Shown here: piece after piece, positions 54,360 through 63,028 of the stretch
How positions within the stretch are numbered: the first letter of the stretch is position 1
Layout: every line of letters starts with the position of its first letter
Source: Rhodobacter sp.
Lineage (GTDB): Bacteria > Pseudomonadota > Alphaproteobacteria > Rhodobacterales > Rhodobacteraceae
Length of the DNA: 64,000 nucleotides
Assembly: GCA_020250175.1 (NCBI GenBank)
Contig: JADCEN010000060.1
Location: 1-64,000 of the forward strand
Direction: 5' to 3'
Position numbers and translations under genes: made by a program
The notes under the pieces: model-generated
The model's database searches: none
What the model was told of the DNA's origin: nothing
Seen by the model: only the letters and a program-made list of their open reading frames with translations

Positions 54360-55096
54360 TATGTTGCCCTTCCGCCGGACAGGTCAAAGACCGCGCCGGT
54401 GGTAAAGCTGTTCTCCGCTGAGCAGAGCCACCCGATCATTGCCGCCGCTTCCGCGACATCAAGGAACCGTCCGCGCGGAATCTTGGCCAGCATGTAGTCA
54501 ATATGCGTCTGCGACATCTGGTCGAAGATGCGGGTCCGGGCGGCAGCGGGCGTTACGCAGTTGATGGCGATGTTTTCGCCCGCGTGTTCCTTGCCCAGCG
54601 ACTTCGTCAGCCCGATCACCCCGGCCTTGGAGGCCGAATATGCGGCGGCGTTGGGATTGCCCTCTTTGCCCGCGATCGAGGCGATGGTGACAATCCGCCC
54701 GTATCCCAGGGCCTGCATCTGCGGCAGGACCGACCGGCAGCAGTTGAAGGTGCCGGTCAGGTTGATATCGATGATCCGACGCCATTCGGCAGGGTCATAG
54801 GCCGTAACCGGCCCGTTCGAGCCGGCGATCCCGGCCGAGGTGACCAGGATGGAGACCGGGCCAAGCGCCTCTTGCGTTGTTTCGGCGGCGCGGGCCACGG
54901 CCCCGGTATCGGCCACATCCACCCTATAGGCCCGTCCGCCAAGCGTGGCCGCAACCTTGCCGGCCAGATCGGCGTCCATATCCCAGATTGCCACCCTGGC
55001 ACCATCCGCAGCCAGTCGCTGTGCCACCGCCAGGCCTATGCCCTGTGCCCCGCCGGTCACTACCGCGACCCGCCCCGCCTGACCTGTTCCGTCCAT
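54356..55096 (-). CDS. short-chain dehydrogenase, possibly 2-keto-3-deoxy-sugar-acid dehydrogenase
   Basis: A 246-residue classical SDR: cofactor motif TGGAQGIG (about residues 15-22), SAGIAG replacing the usual NAG(x) motif, catalytic serine in IASIAGKEG and YSASK (about 152-156). GKEGNPNAAAYSASKAGVIGLTKSLGKEHA and TRIFDQMSQTHIDYMLAKIPRGRF resemble 2-keto-3-deoxy-L-fuconate dehydrogenases from memory. In this locus it is the best candidate for the second oxidation step. Divergent from the second SDR gene. Confidence 0.85.
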   Translation of the reverse strand: MDGTGQAGRVAVVTGGAQGIGLAVAQRLAADGARVAIWDMDADLAGKVAATLGGRAYRVDVADTGAVARAAETTQEALGPVSILVTSAGIAGSNGPVTAYDPAEWRRIIDINLTGTFNCCRSVLPQMQALGYGRIVTIASIAGKEGNPNAAAYSASKAGVIGLTKSLGKEHAGENIAINCVTPAAARTRIFDQMSQTHIDYMLAKIPRGRFLDVAEAAAMIGWLCSAENSFTTGAVFDLSGGRATY

Positions 55097-55165
55097 TTGC
55101 CTGCCCCCCGCCCCGCTTGACTCGCGGTTTGACGAACCCTAACCTGAACAAAACCCCGGATGCAA

Positions 55166-55181
55166 TTCCGAAATCCCGGAA
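55166..55181. promoter_or_regulatory. candidate IclR operator in the divergent region
   Basis: TTCCG-AAATCC-CGGAA is an inverted repeat near the middle of the space between the two SDR genes. Half-sites of this kind (TTCCG/CGGAA) occur in IclR-family operators. It is about 70 bases from the minus-strand SDR start and 65 from the GTG start at 55247. Confidence 0.4.
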
Positions 55182-55246
55182 AGCCGGGGCTGCGAGGATC
55201 GGATGTCGCGCCAGACCCTTTCCGCACGACCCTGCCGAGGCCGCGT

Positions 55247-56023
55247 GTGAGCGGGCTTCTTTTCGGGCTGTCCTGTCTTGTCACCGGCGCGGGTCAGGGG
55301 CTTGGCCAGGCCATCGCCGCCGCAATGGCGGCAGAGGGCGCGCGGCTGACCCTTCTCGACTGCAACGCCGAAACGGTGGCACAGGCTGCCGGGGCAATCC
55401 GCGCCCGGGGTCACAGCGCAGAGGGCCACGCAATCGATGTAACGGATGCCGCCGCCTATGGCGCGCTTGTCGGCAACCTGGCCGACCGGCAGGGCATCGA
55501 CGTGCTTGTGAACAATGCCGGGATCAACCCGCCCGCGCACACGATCCTGGAAGACATGCAGGAGGATTGGGACCGCACGATTGCGGTGAACCTCGGGGCG
55601 GTCTGGCGCGGGTCCAAGCTGGTCGCGCCGCACATGGTGCGGCGCGGGGGCGGGCGGATCATCCACATCTCTTCGGTTCAGGGATTTGTCTCAAGCGGCC
55701 GGTGCGGTGCCTACAACGCCGCCAAGGCCGGGGTGATCGGCCTTACCAAATCCATGGCCGTCGAACTTGCCCCACAGGGCATTCTGGTGAACGCCGTCGC
55801 CCCCGGTTTCCTGCGCACGCCGATGTCGGTGGTCGATGGCGTGGACGAGACCGAAACGCCCGAGTTCCGCGACTGGTATGTCGCGCGCGGTCGCATACCC
55901 CTGCGCCGGGCAGGGGAACCCGAAGACGTGGCGGGAAGCGTGGTATTCCTTGCCTCGCCGCTGTGCCGCTGGATGACCGGTCATGTTCTGGTCGTCGATG
56001 GCGGGATGACAGCGACGTTCTGA
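55247..56023 (+). CDS. short-chain dehydrogenase, possibly sugar 1-dehydrogenase
   Basis: A 258-residue classical SDR with TGAGQGLG (about residues 13-20), NNAGIN (about 90), the serine in HISSVQGF and YNAAK (about 155-159). The C-terminus VDGGMTATF is standard. I choose GTG 55247 (gtgagcggg, MSGLLFGLSCLVTG) because the frame upstream has no SDR-like sequence. As the first plus-strand gene of the catabolic operon it is the candidate that oxidises the imported sugar at C1 to a lactone. Confidence 0.85.
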   Translation: MSGLLFGLSCLVTGAGQGLGQAIAAAMAAEGARLTLLDCNAETVAQAAGAIRARGHSAEGHAIDVTDAAAYGALVGNLADRQGIDVLVNNAGINPPAHTILEDMQEDWDRTIAVNLGAVWRGSKLVAPHMVRRGGGRIIHISSVQGFVSSGRCGAYNAAKAGVIGLTKSMAVELAPQGILVNAVAPGFLRTPMSVVDGVDETETPEFRDWYVARGRIPLRRAGEPEDVAGSVVFLASPLCRWMTGHVLVVDGGMTATF

Positions 56024-56054
56024 ACAAACCGAAACAGGATCAAGGGAGGACGAC

Positions 56055-57410
56055 ATGACGACCCAGGCAAGACGCTCGCCCGATGCAGCGGGGCTGGGCC
56101 GCCGGCGCTTTCTGCAGGCGGGGGCGGGATTTGGGGCCCTGACGCTGACCGGCGGGCTGGCCGGCCGCGCGCTGGCCCAGACCCCGACGCTTGACATGTG
56201 GTGGTGGGGCGAACAGGAGCTGCCCGGCCTGCAGGCCTATCTGGACAAGGCAATCGCCGCCTTCGATCTGGCGCAGATCACCCCCATGCTGCAGGATACC
56301 GCAGTCGTGATCTCGCAGTTCCAGACGGCGGCGGCGGCGGGCAACCCGCCCGACATCCAGTATCTGTGGAACGGCATCTACCACATGGAAAGCGTCTGGC
56401 TGGGCTATCTTGCCGCGCTGTCGGACGTGATGGACCCGGGCATCCTTGCCGCCTCGAACCACGGGCCGCTGTCGCGGTTCGACGGCAAGGTCTGGCGCAT
56501 GGGGTGGTACCCGCTGCCGATGCCCTGGTATTTCAACAAGGACCTTTTCGACCGCGCAGGCCTGAACGCCGATGCGCCGCCCGCCACCTGGGACGGGCTG
56601 CTTGCGGCCTGCGAGGCGCTGAAGACCGCCGGGATCGAGCCTTTTGGCGGCGGCGTGCAGGATGGCTACTGGGCGGAATGGTACCTGACCCATGCCCTGT
56701 CGCAGAACCTTGATACCGTGGGCGATGCGGTAAACCTTTTCATCGGCGACCTCGACTTCCGCGAGCCGCGCTATCACCAGCACTGGGTCAAGCTGGCCGA
56801 GCTGCGCGATGCGGGCTTTCTGAACAAGGACATGGCGAGCCTTGAACTTTACCCCGGCATCGATCTTTGCGTGAACGGGCAACTGGGCATCTGTTCCTCG
56901 ATCGGCACCCGCCTGCCAGCGGACGCCAAGACCACGAACGGCCGGATCGGCTGCATGACCCTGCCGGTCTTTGGCCAAGGCAAGCTGGCCGGACGCCCGG
57001 TGGTGGACATGCAGGGGCTGGGGATCAGCGCAGGGTCCGAGGCGCCCGACATCGCCGCCCGCTTCCTTGAGTTCCTAAATGCCCCCGAACAGCTTGCCTC
57101 GTTCTGGGAAGCGACGGGCTGGATTCCCGCCGCCTCGGGCTTTGACGACAGCGTGATCTCGGACCCGTCCGTCAAGGACCTTTGGACCCGCTGGGGCAAG
57201 GGCAACAACATCACCAACATCACCAATCTGATGCCCGGCCAGTTCTACGAACAGGCGGCGATCCCGACCGGCCAGAACATCATCACCGCCGGCATGTCGG
57301 GCGAGGAGGCCGGCGAACTTGCCGCCCGGGTCGCGCAGGAATGGCGCGACTTCAATCCTGATCTGGTAGAGACGTACCGCAAATGGGCGGCAGAGCTTTC
57401 CGCCGGCTGA
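56055..57410 (+). CDS. sugar ABC transporter substrate-binding protein (family 1)
   Basis: A 451-residue periplasmic binding protein with a Tat-type signal peptide: GRRRFLQAGAGFGALTL (about residues 15-31), cleavage after RALA. The mature part has the family-1 pattern, with WYPLPMPWYFNKDLFDRAGL (about 155-174) and tryptophan-rich sugar-site segments (WWWGEQ near the N-terminus). It delivers sugar to the two permeases encoded next. It follows the SDR gene by 31 bases, with GGGAGG upstream. Confidence 0.92.
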   Translation: MTTQARRSPDAAGLGRRRFLQAGAGFGALTLTGGLAGRALAQTPTLDMWWWGEQELPGLQAYLDKAIAAFDLAQITPMLQDTAVVISQFQTAAAAGNPPDIQYLWNGIYHMESVWLGYLAALSDVMDPGILAASNHGPLSRFDGKVWRMGWYPLPMPWYFNKDLFDRAGLNADAPPATWDGLLAACEALKTAGIEPFGGGVQDGYWAEWYLTHALSQNLDTVGDAVNLFIGDLDFREPRYHQHWVKLAELRDAGFLNKDMASLELYPGIDLCVNGQLGICSSIGTRLPADAKTTNGRIGCMTLPVFGQGKLAGRPVVDMQGLGISAGSEAPDIAARFLEFLNAPEQLASFWEATGWIPAASGFDDSVISDPSVKDLWTRWGKGNNITNITNLMPGQFYEQAAIPTGQNIITAGMSGEEAGELAARVAQEWRDFNPDLVETYRKWAAELSAG

Positions 57411-57466
57411 TCCCCTTCGGGCGCAGCCGTCAGCGCTGCGCCCGACCCTGATCCCGAAAGCCCCGG

Positions 57467-58336
57467 ATGCGCCGCAACAGCCCGCTACTTCCTTATCTTT
57501 TCGTCCTGCCGCTGGCCGGCCTGCTGACCTTTGTCTTCGGTCTGTCGCTTGTGCGGCTGGTCGAGTTCAGCTTCAAGCAGGTCCGTGGCATCGACGGCCC
57601 CTGGATCGGCCTTCGCAACTATGAACTTGTGCTTGGCCAGCCCCTGTTCCGGGAAGCGGTGTGGCACAACATCCAGCTTTTTCTTGTCATCCCGGTGATC
57701 GTTGTCATCGCGCTGGTGCTGGCGCTGCTTTTGTACGAACGCCTGCCTGGCTGGCGCATCCACCGCACGATCCTGTTCCTGCCCTATGTCCTGGCCATTC
57801 CCATCATCGCCGTGGTGATGAAGCAGTTGTTCCAGTTCTCCGGCCCGGTGAACACGGTTCTTTCGGCGCTTTCGCTTGACTTTCTGGTGCTGGACTGGAT
57901 CGGGTCTGCCGATGTGGCGCTTTGGACGGTGATGGGGCTGATCCTGTGGCGCGAGACGGCCCTGGGCGTGATCCTGTTCCTGTCGCGCCTGATGGCGCTT
58001 GATGAAACCCTGATCGAGGCGGCGCGCCTGGACGGTGCCGGGTGGCGGCACCGCGCCTGGTACATCCTGATCCCGCAGATGCGCGGGGTGATCGAATTCT
58101 TCGTCGTCATCAGCGCGATCACGATGCTGTCGGCGGTCTTCGCCTATGTCTATGTCATCGGCGGCGGGCGGGGCGGGCCGGGAACGGCGACCATGGTGAT
58201 CGAGCTTTACATCTTCAACGCCCTCGTCCGCACCAGCCTGCCGGGCGTGGCGGCGGCGGTCAGCGTGATGCTGTTCCTGGTCGCCCTGATCCTGATCCGG
58301 GCGCTTTTCGTCCTGCGGCGCAGGGAAGAAGACTGA
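57467..58336 (+). CDS. sugar ABC transporter permease (MalF/UgpA type)
   Basis: A 289-residue permease with six predicted helices and the EAA loop (LIEAARLDGAGWRHRAWYILIPQM, about residues 184-207) that contacts the ATPase. It is the first of the permease pair. Its stop overlaps the start of the second permease. Confidence 0.93.
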   Translation: MRRNSPLLPYLFVLPLAGLLTFVFGLSLVRLVEFSFKQVRGIDGPWIGLRNYELVLGQPLFREAVWHNIQLFLVIPVIVVIALVLALLLYERLPGWRIHRTILFLPYVLAIPIIAVVMKQLFQFSGPVNTVLSALSLDFLVLDWIGSADVALWTVMGLILWRETALGVILFLSRLMALDETLIEAARLDGAGWRHRAWYILIPQMRGVIEFFVVISAITMLSAVFAYVYVIGGGRGGPGTATMVIELYIFNALVRTSLPGVAAAVSVMLFLVALILIRALFVLRRREED

Positions 58337-59142
58337 TGCGCCCCCTGCCGCATCTGGCCCTGATGATCGCCTCGGCCATTGCCCTTGTGCCGACGCTGTT
58401 CATGCTGGTCACGGCCCTGAAAAGCCAGGACGAGTATCAGGCCGACAAGACCGGCCTGCCCGATGCACCGGTGCTGGACCATTTCCGCCAGATCCTGTTC
58501 GACACGCCCGTCTTCCTGTGGATGGCCAACAGCCTGATCCTTGTGGCGGGGTCTGTCGTGCTGTCGCTGGCTGTTTCATGCCTTGCCGCCTATGCCATCG
58601 CGCGGATGGAGTTCCGGGGGCGCGATGCGCTTTTCACCCTGTCGACCGCGCTGATGGCCGTGCCGCCTGTGGTGCTGATCGTGCCGCTTTTCGTGCTTTA
58701 CTCGCAGATCGGCCTTATCAGCACCTATTCCGGGACGATCCTGATCTATGCGGGGCTTGTCACGCCCTTTTCGGTCTACCTGCTTGTCACCTTTTTCCGC
58801 ACCTTGCCGCAGGACCTGTTCGACGCCGCCATTCTGGACGGGGCGAGCCACCTGCAGATCCTGTTCCGCGTGGTCCTGCCCCTGTCGCTGGCCCCGGTTC
58901 TGACGCTGGTCATCGTCAACGCGCTTTTTGTCTGGAACGACCTTCTGATGGCCGTGATCTTTCTGCAGGACGACGCAAAGAAGACGGTAATGGCCGGAAT
59001 CGCGGTCTTTCAGGGCCGCTACAACAACCAGATTCCCCTGACCATGGCGGGCATGGCAGTGGCGGCCGCACCGATGCTGATCCTTTATCTTGTATTCCAG
59101 CGCCATTTCGTGCGCGGGCTGATGGCAGGGGCAGTGAAGTGA
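58336..59142 (+). CDS. sugar ABC transporter permease (MalG/UgpE type)
   Basis: A 268-residue permease with six helices and the EAA loop LFDAAILDGASHLQILFRVVLPLS (about residues 158-181). The ATG at 58336 overlaps the preceding TGA (TGATG), the normal arrangement for such pairs; longer upstream frames run through the first permease gene and are rejected. Its own stop overlaps the GTG of the epimerase gene (GTGA). Confidence 0.93.
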   Translation: MRPLPHLALMIASAIALVPTLFMLVTALKSQDEYQADKTGLPDAPVLDHFRQILFDTPVFLWMANSLILVAGSVVLSLAVSCLAAYAIARMEFRGRDALFTLSTALMAVPPVVLIVPLFVLYSQIGLISTYSGTILIYAGLVTPFSVYLLVTFFRTLPQDLFDAAILDGASHLQILFRVVLPLSLAPVLTLVIVNALFVWNDLLMAVIFLQDDAKKTVMAGIAVFQGRYNNQIPLTMAGMAVAAAPMLILYLVFQRHFVRGLMAGAVK

Positions 59143-60065
59143 CGCCTGTCATCCTTGACAACGGCACGCTGCGGGCCACGGTCACCCCCGGCCTTGGCGG
59201 CACGATCACCGCGCTTGGCCACCTTGCCACGGGGGCCGGGCTGCTGGCGGGCACCCCCTGGACGACAACCTGCGACCCCCTTGCCTTTGCCCCTGACGAG
59301 GCAACCTGGCTGACCCGGTTTTCCGGCGGATGGCCGGTGATGTTTCCCAATGCCGGCGACGCCTGCGAAGATGGGGCCGTCCGGCATGGCTTTCACGGCG
59401 AAGGCTCGGTCACACCCTGGAAAGCGGACCGGGATGCAGGGGGCCTGACCCTGACACGGCGTTTTGATGCCGTGCCGGTAACGATGACCCGCCATATTGC
59501 GCTTGACGGCCCGTGCCTTTCGGTTCGGGAAACCGTCACCGCCCACGGCCCCTGTACCGTCGTCTGGGGCCAGCACATCACCCTGGGCGGCGATCTTCTG
59601 ACTGGCCCGGCAAGCTTGCAGACCAGCGCCACGCGCCTGATCGCCTGCGCCGATTTCGCCCCGCCCCGCAGTCCGCTACTGCCCGGCGGCAGCGGTGCCT
59701 GGCCCATCCTTCCCGGCCGCTGCGGCCTTGTGGACCTGTCGCGCCCGCCCGAAGGCATTGCTCTTCTCGCCTGTCTGGCCGACCTTGGCCCCAGGCCCTG
59801 GGCCAGCCTGATGCGCGCAGACGGTCTGGGGGCCAGGATCGGCTGGAGCGCCGACCCCTGGCCGCTCGCCTGGGTCTGGGTGGAGACGGGCGGCACCACC
59901 GATCCGCCCTGGAAAGGCCAGGCCCGGATGATTGCCATCGAGCCTTGCACAACCTGGCCGGCCACCGGCCTTGCCGCCGCCCGTGCCGCCGGCGGGCGCG
60001 TGCTGACCCTTGCCGCAGGCGAGATCCGCCATGCACAGATTACCCTGACCGTCCTTGAACCCTGA
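59139..60065 (+). CDS. aldose 1-epimerase-like protein
   Basis: The 308-residue protein has the galactose-mutarotase beta-sandwich pattern. AVRHGFHGEGSVTPW (about residues 76-90) contains the histidine pair, WGQHITLGGDLL is the second histidine segment, and a glutamate in AIEPCTTWPAT may be the base. It starts at GTG 59139 (VTPVILDNGTLRATVTPGLGGTI), overlapping the permease stop. It would convert the imported sugar to the anomer used by the dehydrogenase. Confidence 0.83.
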   Translation: MTPVILDNGTLRATVTPGLGGTITALGHLATGAGLLAGTPWTTTCDPLAFAPDEATWLTRFSGGWPVMFPNAGDACEDGAVRHGFHGEGSVTPWKADRDAGGLTLTRRFDAVPVTMTRHIALDGPCLSVRETVTAHGPCTVVWGQHITLGGDLLTGPASLQTSATRLIACADFAPPRSPLLPGGSGAWPILPGRCGLVDLSRPPEGIALLACLADLGPRPWASLMRADGLGARIGWSADPWPLAWVWVETGGTTDPPWKGQARMIAIEPCTTWPATGLAAARAAGGRVLTLAAGEIRHAQITLTVLEP

Positions 60066-60072
60066 GGCCCGG

Positions 60073-61242
60073 ATGCGCATCGATGCCGTCGATTTCTTCT
60101 ACCTGTCCATGCCCGAGGTGACGATTGCCGCCGACGGCAGTCAGGATGCCCTTGTCGTCCGCGTCAGCGCGGGCGGCCAAGTCGGCTGGGGGGAATGCGA
60201 GGCAGCCCCCCTGCCCTCCATCGCCGCCTGGATCGCGCCCATGTCGCACGGTGCCTGCCGGCCTGTGGGGGCTTCGGTCCTGGGCCGCAGGCTGAACGGG
60301 CCGCAAGACATTGCCGCCATCGCCCATGACGTGGCCTATAACTCGATGGATCTTCTTCAGGCCGCCCACACCTGGTCCGGGGTGGAGATTGCGCTGTGGG
60401 ATGTCCTTGGCCGGGCGCGGGGTGAACCGGTCTGGCGGTTGCTGGACCAGGACAGGGCGCATCCGAAACTGCCCTACGCCTCGGTCCTTTTCGGCAAGAC
60501 GCCGGAAGAAACCGGTGCTGCCGCGCGGGCAATCCGCCGGGCGGGCTTCACGGCGGCCAAATTCGGCTGGTCGCCCTTCGGCCTTGACCTGGCCGAGGAT
60601 ATACGCCACCTCGAAGCCGCCCGCGCGGGCCTGGGCGAAGACGGCATCCTTCTGATCGACGCAGGCCAGATCTTCGGCGAGGATACAGAGGCCGCCGCCT
60701 TGCGCCTGCCCGCCCTTGCCGCCGCCCGCGCCGCCTGGCTGGAAGAGCCTTTCGGCGGTTCGGCCCTTGGGGCCTATGCCGCCCTTGCCGCGCGGTCATC
60801 CGTGCCCCTTGCGGGCGGAGAGGCGGCGCACAACGCCGACATGGCCGAACAGCTGATCGACTTTGGTCGCGCCGGGTTTGTCCAGATCGACACCGGCCGG
60901 ATCGGCGGCCTTGCCCCGGCCCGGCGCGTGGCGCTGAAGGCGGCGGCTGCGGGGGCCACCTATGTCAACCACACCTTCACCTCGAACCTTGCGCTGTCAG
61001 CGTCGCTGCAACCCTATGTCGGCCTTGAGGGCCACCGGCTCTGCGAATACCCCATCGGCCTTCAGCCCCTTGCCCGCGACCTTACGGTGACGCGGATCGC
61101 GCCCGGACCCGACGGCCTGATCCGTCTGCCTGACGGTCCCGGCCTTGGCGTCGAGGTCAATCCCGATGCGCTGATCCGCTATGCGGTCGAGGTCGAGATC
61201 AAGGTCGCGGGCCGCGTGCTGTTCGCCTCGGGCAAGCCATGA
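60073..61242 (+). CDS. enolase-superfamily sugar-acid dehydratase
   Basis: The 389-residue protein belongs to the mandelate racemase/muconate lactonising enzyme family. Metal ligands are D196 (DAGQ), E224 or E225 (EEPF) and E250 (GGEAAH). D273 (QIDTGRIGG) and H300 (VNHTFTSN) form the expected base dyad. K163 is in AAKFGWSPFG; the second lysine of the usual KxK is a glycine. This fits a dehydratase of an aldonate. The start at 60073 (MRIDAVDFF) is preferred over the one at 60055. SMP-30 gene overlaps its stop. Confidence 0.87.
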   Translation: MRIDAVDFFYLSMPEVTIAADGSQDALVVRVSAGGQVGWGECEAAPLPSIAAWIAPMSHGACRPVGASVLGRRLNGPQDIAAIAHDVAYNSMDLLQAAHTWSGVEIALWDVLGRARGEPVWRLLDQDRAHPKLPYASVLFGKTPEETGAAARAIRRAGFTAAKFGWSPFGLDLAEDIRHLEAARAGLGEDGILLIDAGQIFGEDTEAAALRLPALAAARAAWLEEPFGGSALGAYAALAARSSVPLAGGEAAHNADMAEQLIDFGRAGFVQIDTGRIGGLAPARRVALKAAAAGATYVNHTFTSNLALSASLQPYVGLEGHRLCEYPIGLQPLARDLTVTRIAPGPDGLIRLPDGPGLGVEVNPDALIRYAVEVEIKVAGRVLFASGKP

Positions 61243-62144
61243 CCGGGGCAGTGGTGCGGTTGGCAAGGGTCGGGGCGCGGGTCGGCGAGGCACCGCTTTG
61301 GCTGCCGGACCGGAAGGTCTGGCTGTGGCTTGATCTTCAGGGCCGCACGGTCCACCGCTATGACCCGGTGACGGCGACCGACCGGGTCATCGCCTCGGGC
61401 TTTGCCGAAGACTTGGCCTGTCTGGTCCGCTGGACAGAGGGGGCGGCCCTTCTGGTGTCGGTGCGGGGGTTTCACCGGCTGGACCCTGACAGCGGTCAGA
61501 CCGCGCCCTTGCCCTGCCTGATCGACCTGCCGCCGGGTACGATCTTCAACGACGGTAAGGTCGACCGCCACGGGGGGCTGTGGGTGGGATCGTCGGATGC
61601 GGCGGAAGCGGCCCCGCTTGGCCGGCTCTGGCGTGTCCGGGCGGGCAAGATCACCGAGGTTGCCGCTGGGTTCACCGTCTCGAACGGGCCGGCCTTTGCG
61701 CCCGATGGGACTGCCGCCTATTTTGCCGACACTGTCGCCCGGCGGATCCTGCGCTTTCGCCTGGACGCGTCGGGCGCGCCGCTTTCGCATGACCTGTTCG
61801 CGGCGATTCCGGACAGTGACGGCTATCCCGACGGCATGACCACCGACAGTGCAGGCACGCTTTACGTCGGCCACTGGGACGGCGCGCGGATCAGCCGCTG
61901 GTCCCCCGGCGGCACCGCCTTGCCGCCGATCCCGGTGCCTGCACGGAATGTCACCTCGCTGGCCTTTGGCGGCGACGGGATGCGCACGGCCGCAATCACG
62001 ACCGCCTCGCTTTTTCCCGGTCAGACGGGTGGCCCGGACCAGGGCTGGGACGGCGATCTTCTGGCCATACGAAGCGGGGTGTCCGGTCTGGCCGAGCCGA
62101 TGCTGGCCGGCGGTTTTGCAGGCGAGGTGATTGCGCAATCCTGA
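61239..62144 (+). CDS. SMP-30/gluconolactonase family sugar lactonase
   Basis: A 301-residue six-bladed beta-propeller hydrolase that opens sugar lactones. Metal ligands are seen in VGEAPLWL (E near residue 17), IFNDGKVDRHGGLWVGS (N/D about 106-122), VSNGPAF (N about 148) and YPDGMTTDS (D about 197). It completes the oxidise-open-dehydrate set of the locus. The start overlaps the upstream stop by 4 bases. It is the last plus-strand gene before the repeat region. Confidence 0.9.
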   Translation: MTGAVVRLARVGARVGEAPLWLPDRKVWLWLDLQGRTVHRYDPVTATDRVIASGFAEDLACLVRWTEGAALLVSVRGFHRLDPDSGQTAPLPCLIDLPPGTIFNDGKVDRHGGLWVGSSDAAEAAPLGRLWRVRAGKITEVAAGFTVSNGPAFAPDGTAAYFADTVARRILRFRLDASGAPLSHDLFAAIPDSDGYPDGMTTDSAGTLYVGHWDGARISRWSPGGTALPPIPVPARNVTSLAFGGDGMRTAAITTASLFPGQTGGPDQGWDGDLLAIRSGVSGLAEPMLAGGFAGEVIAQS

Positions 62145-62590
62145 ACGACCGGTGTGCAGGCCTGCCTTGCGCGCGCAGGGTGCAAGGCTGCGCCCGATCA
62201 CGTCCGATGCCGCCGGGCAGCGGGTTCGGCGATGGTCCCCGCCTGTTTCCCGGCTCCACCCGTGGAAGCCATGCCCCACTGTGCAAGACCGTCGTTGCCA
62301 CCCGTGCTTCAGGACAGGGTCGGCAGGGGCATGGAACCTGGGGCATGTGACGCGGACTTTGCGGCGGTCCGTCGACCGGGCTTTCGGCCCAGGGCAGCCG
62401 TCTGACCCGGTCGCCATGGCGCAGGGCAGCGGCGGCACAGCAGCCGTCTGTGCACGGAAGGGGGCCGAAAATGTGCCGGCCGCATGGGCTGCTGGCCAGA
62501 CACCGGGAAAGTCTTCCGCGCGCGCCCCTTGCGTTCCGGTCAGGGCGATGGCCTTTGGTGGTGCGGGGCACGGGTCATGGTAGAGTTCTC

Positions 62591-62632
62591 ACGCGCGGGC
62601 GGGGAAACGCGGTGCGTTTCCTGTTCCCGCCC
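62591..62632 (+). repeat. intergenic stem-loop repeat, type 2, copy 2
   Basis: Same plan as 42275-42315: CGGGCGGGGAAACGCG, then GTGCGTTTCCTGTTCCCGCCC. Outer GGGCGGG/CCCGCCC arms and inner AAACGC/GCGTTT arms are conserved while loop bases vary, as expected if structure is selected. Confidence 0.75.
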
Positions 62633-62671
62633 ATAGAGGCGGTCCCGTGCATTCCGGGATGCCCGGTCTTT

Positions 62672-62699
62672 CTGGCAGGGGCCATCGCCCCTGCCACAG
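62672..62699 (+). repeat. intergenic stem-loop repeat, type 1, copy 2
   Basis: Exact copy of 42151-42178 with the hairpin GGCAGGGGC-CATC-GCCCCTGCC. The flank GCAGCGCTG differs by a few bases from the GCCGCGCTG next to copy 1. Confidence 0.75.
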
Positions 62700-62721
62700 C
62701 GCAGCGCTGGCATCAGGACCA

Positions 62722-62799
62722 GCCGGGGGCCAAAGCCCCCGGCCAGCGCCCGACCCGCCCCCGGCGGGCGCTTCGCCCCCGCCGGGTCGGGCGCTGGCC
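62722..62799. repeat. tandem strong hairpins
   Basis: GCCGGGGGC-CAAA-GCCCCCGGC (62722-62743) forms a 9-bp stem. It overlaps a second hairpin whose perfect 17-base arms are GGCCAGCGCCCGACCCG (62741-62757) and CGGGTCGGGCGCTGGCC (62783-62799); the loop itself has smaller pairing. The two cannot form fully at the same time. Position between convergent operons suggests a terminator or barrier. Confidence 0.7.
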
Positions 62800-62838
62800 T
62801 CTGCTGTTCCCGGACCTGCCGGTTTACGAGGCACCGTC

Positions 62839-62881
62839 GCGCACGGGCGGGGGAAACGCGGTGCGTTTCCTGATCCCGCCC
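62839..62881 (+). repeat. intergenic stem-loop repeat, type 2, copy 3
   Basis: CGGGCGGGGGAAACGCG, then GTGCGTTTCCTGATCCCGCCC. It differs from copy 2 in only a few bases. Direction is the same as in copies 1 and 2. Confidence 0.75.
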
Positions 62882-63028
62882 GCACTGACGAAAGCAGTTT
62901 CACCACTTCACTGGCAAGGGCCATCGCCCCGAACGCCTTCCAGGCTTGATCGCCTGCCATCTCAGCTTCTACGGCCGCGCGAATCAATCCGGCTGACGTG
63001 CCATGGCCCGAGCCGCCGGATTTCCGCT

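Larger units (their letters stand above)
62145..63028. other. 884-base repeat-rich gap, no gene
   Basis: This gap lies between two convergent genes. From 62585 on it carries two type-2 and one type-1 dispersed repeats and a very strong hairpin (62741-62799). The first 430 bases contain no feature I can name: open frames exist in several phases but none has protein-like conservation. The region may act as a barrier to read-through between operons. Confidence 0.6.

Noticed and set aside
62145-62584. Possible transposase relic in the first part of the gap
   Set aside because: Six frames were read by eye and none matched a transposase family I can name. No CRISPR array was found here or elsewhere in the window.
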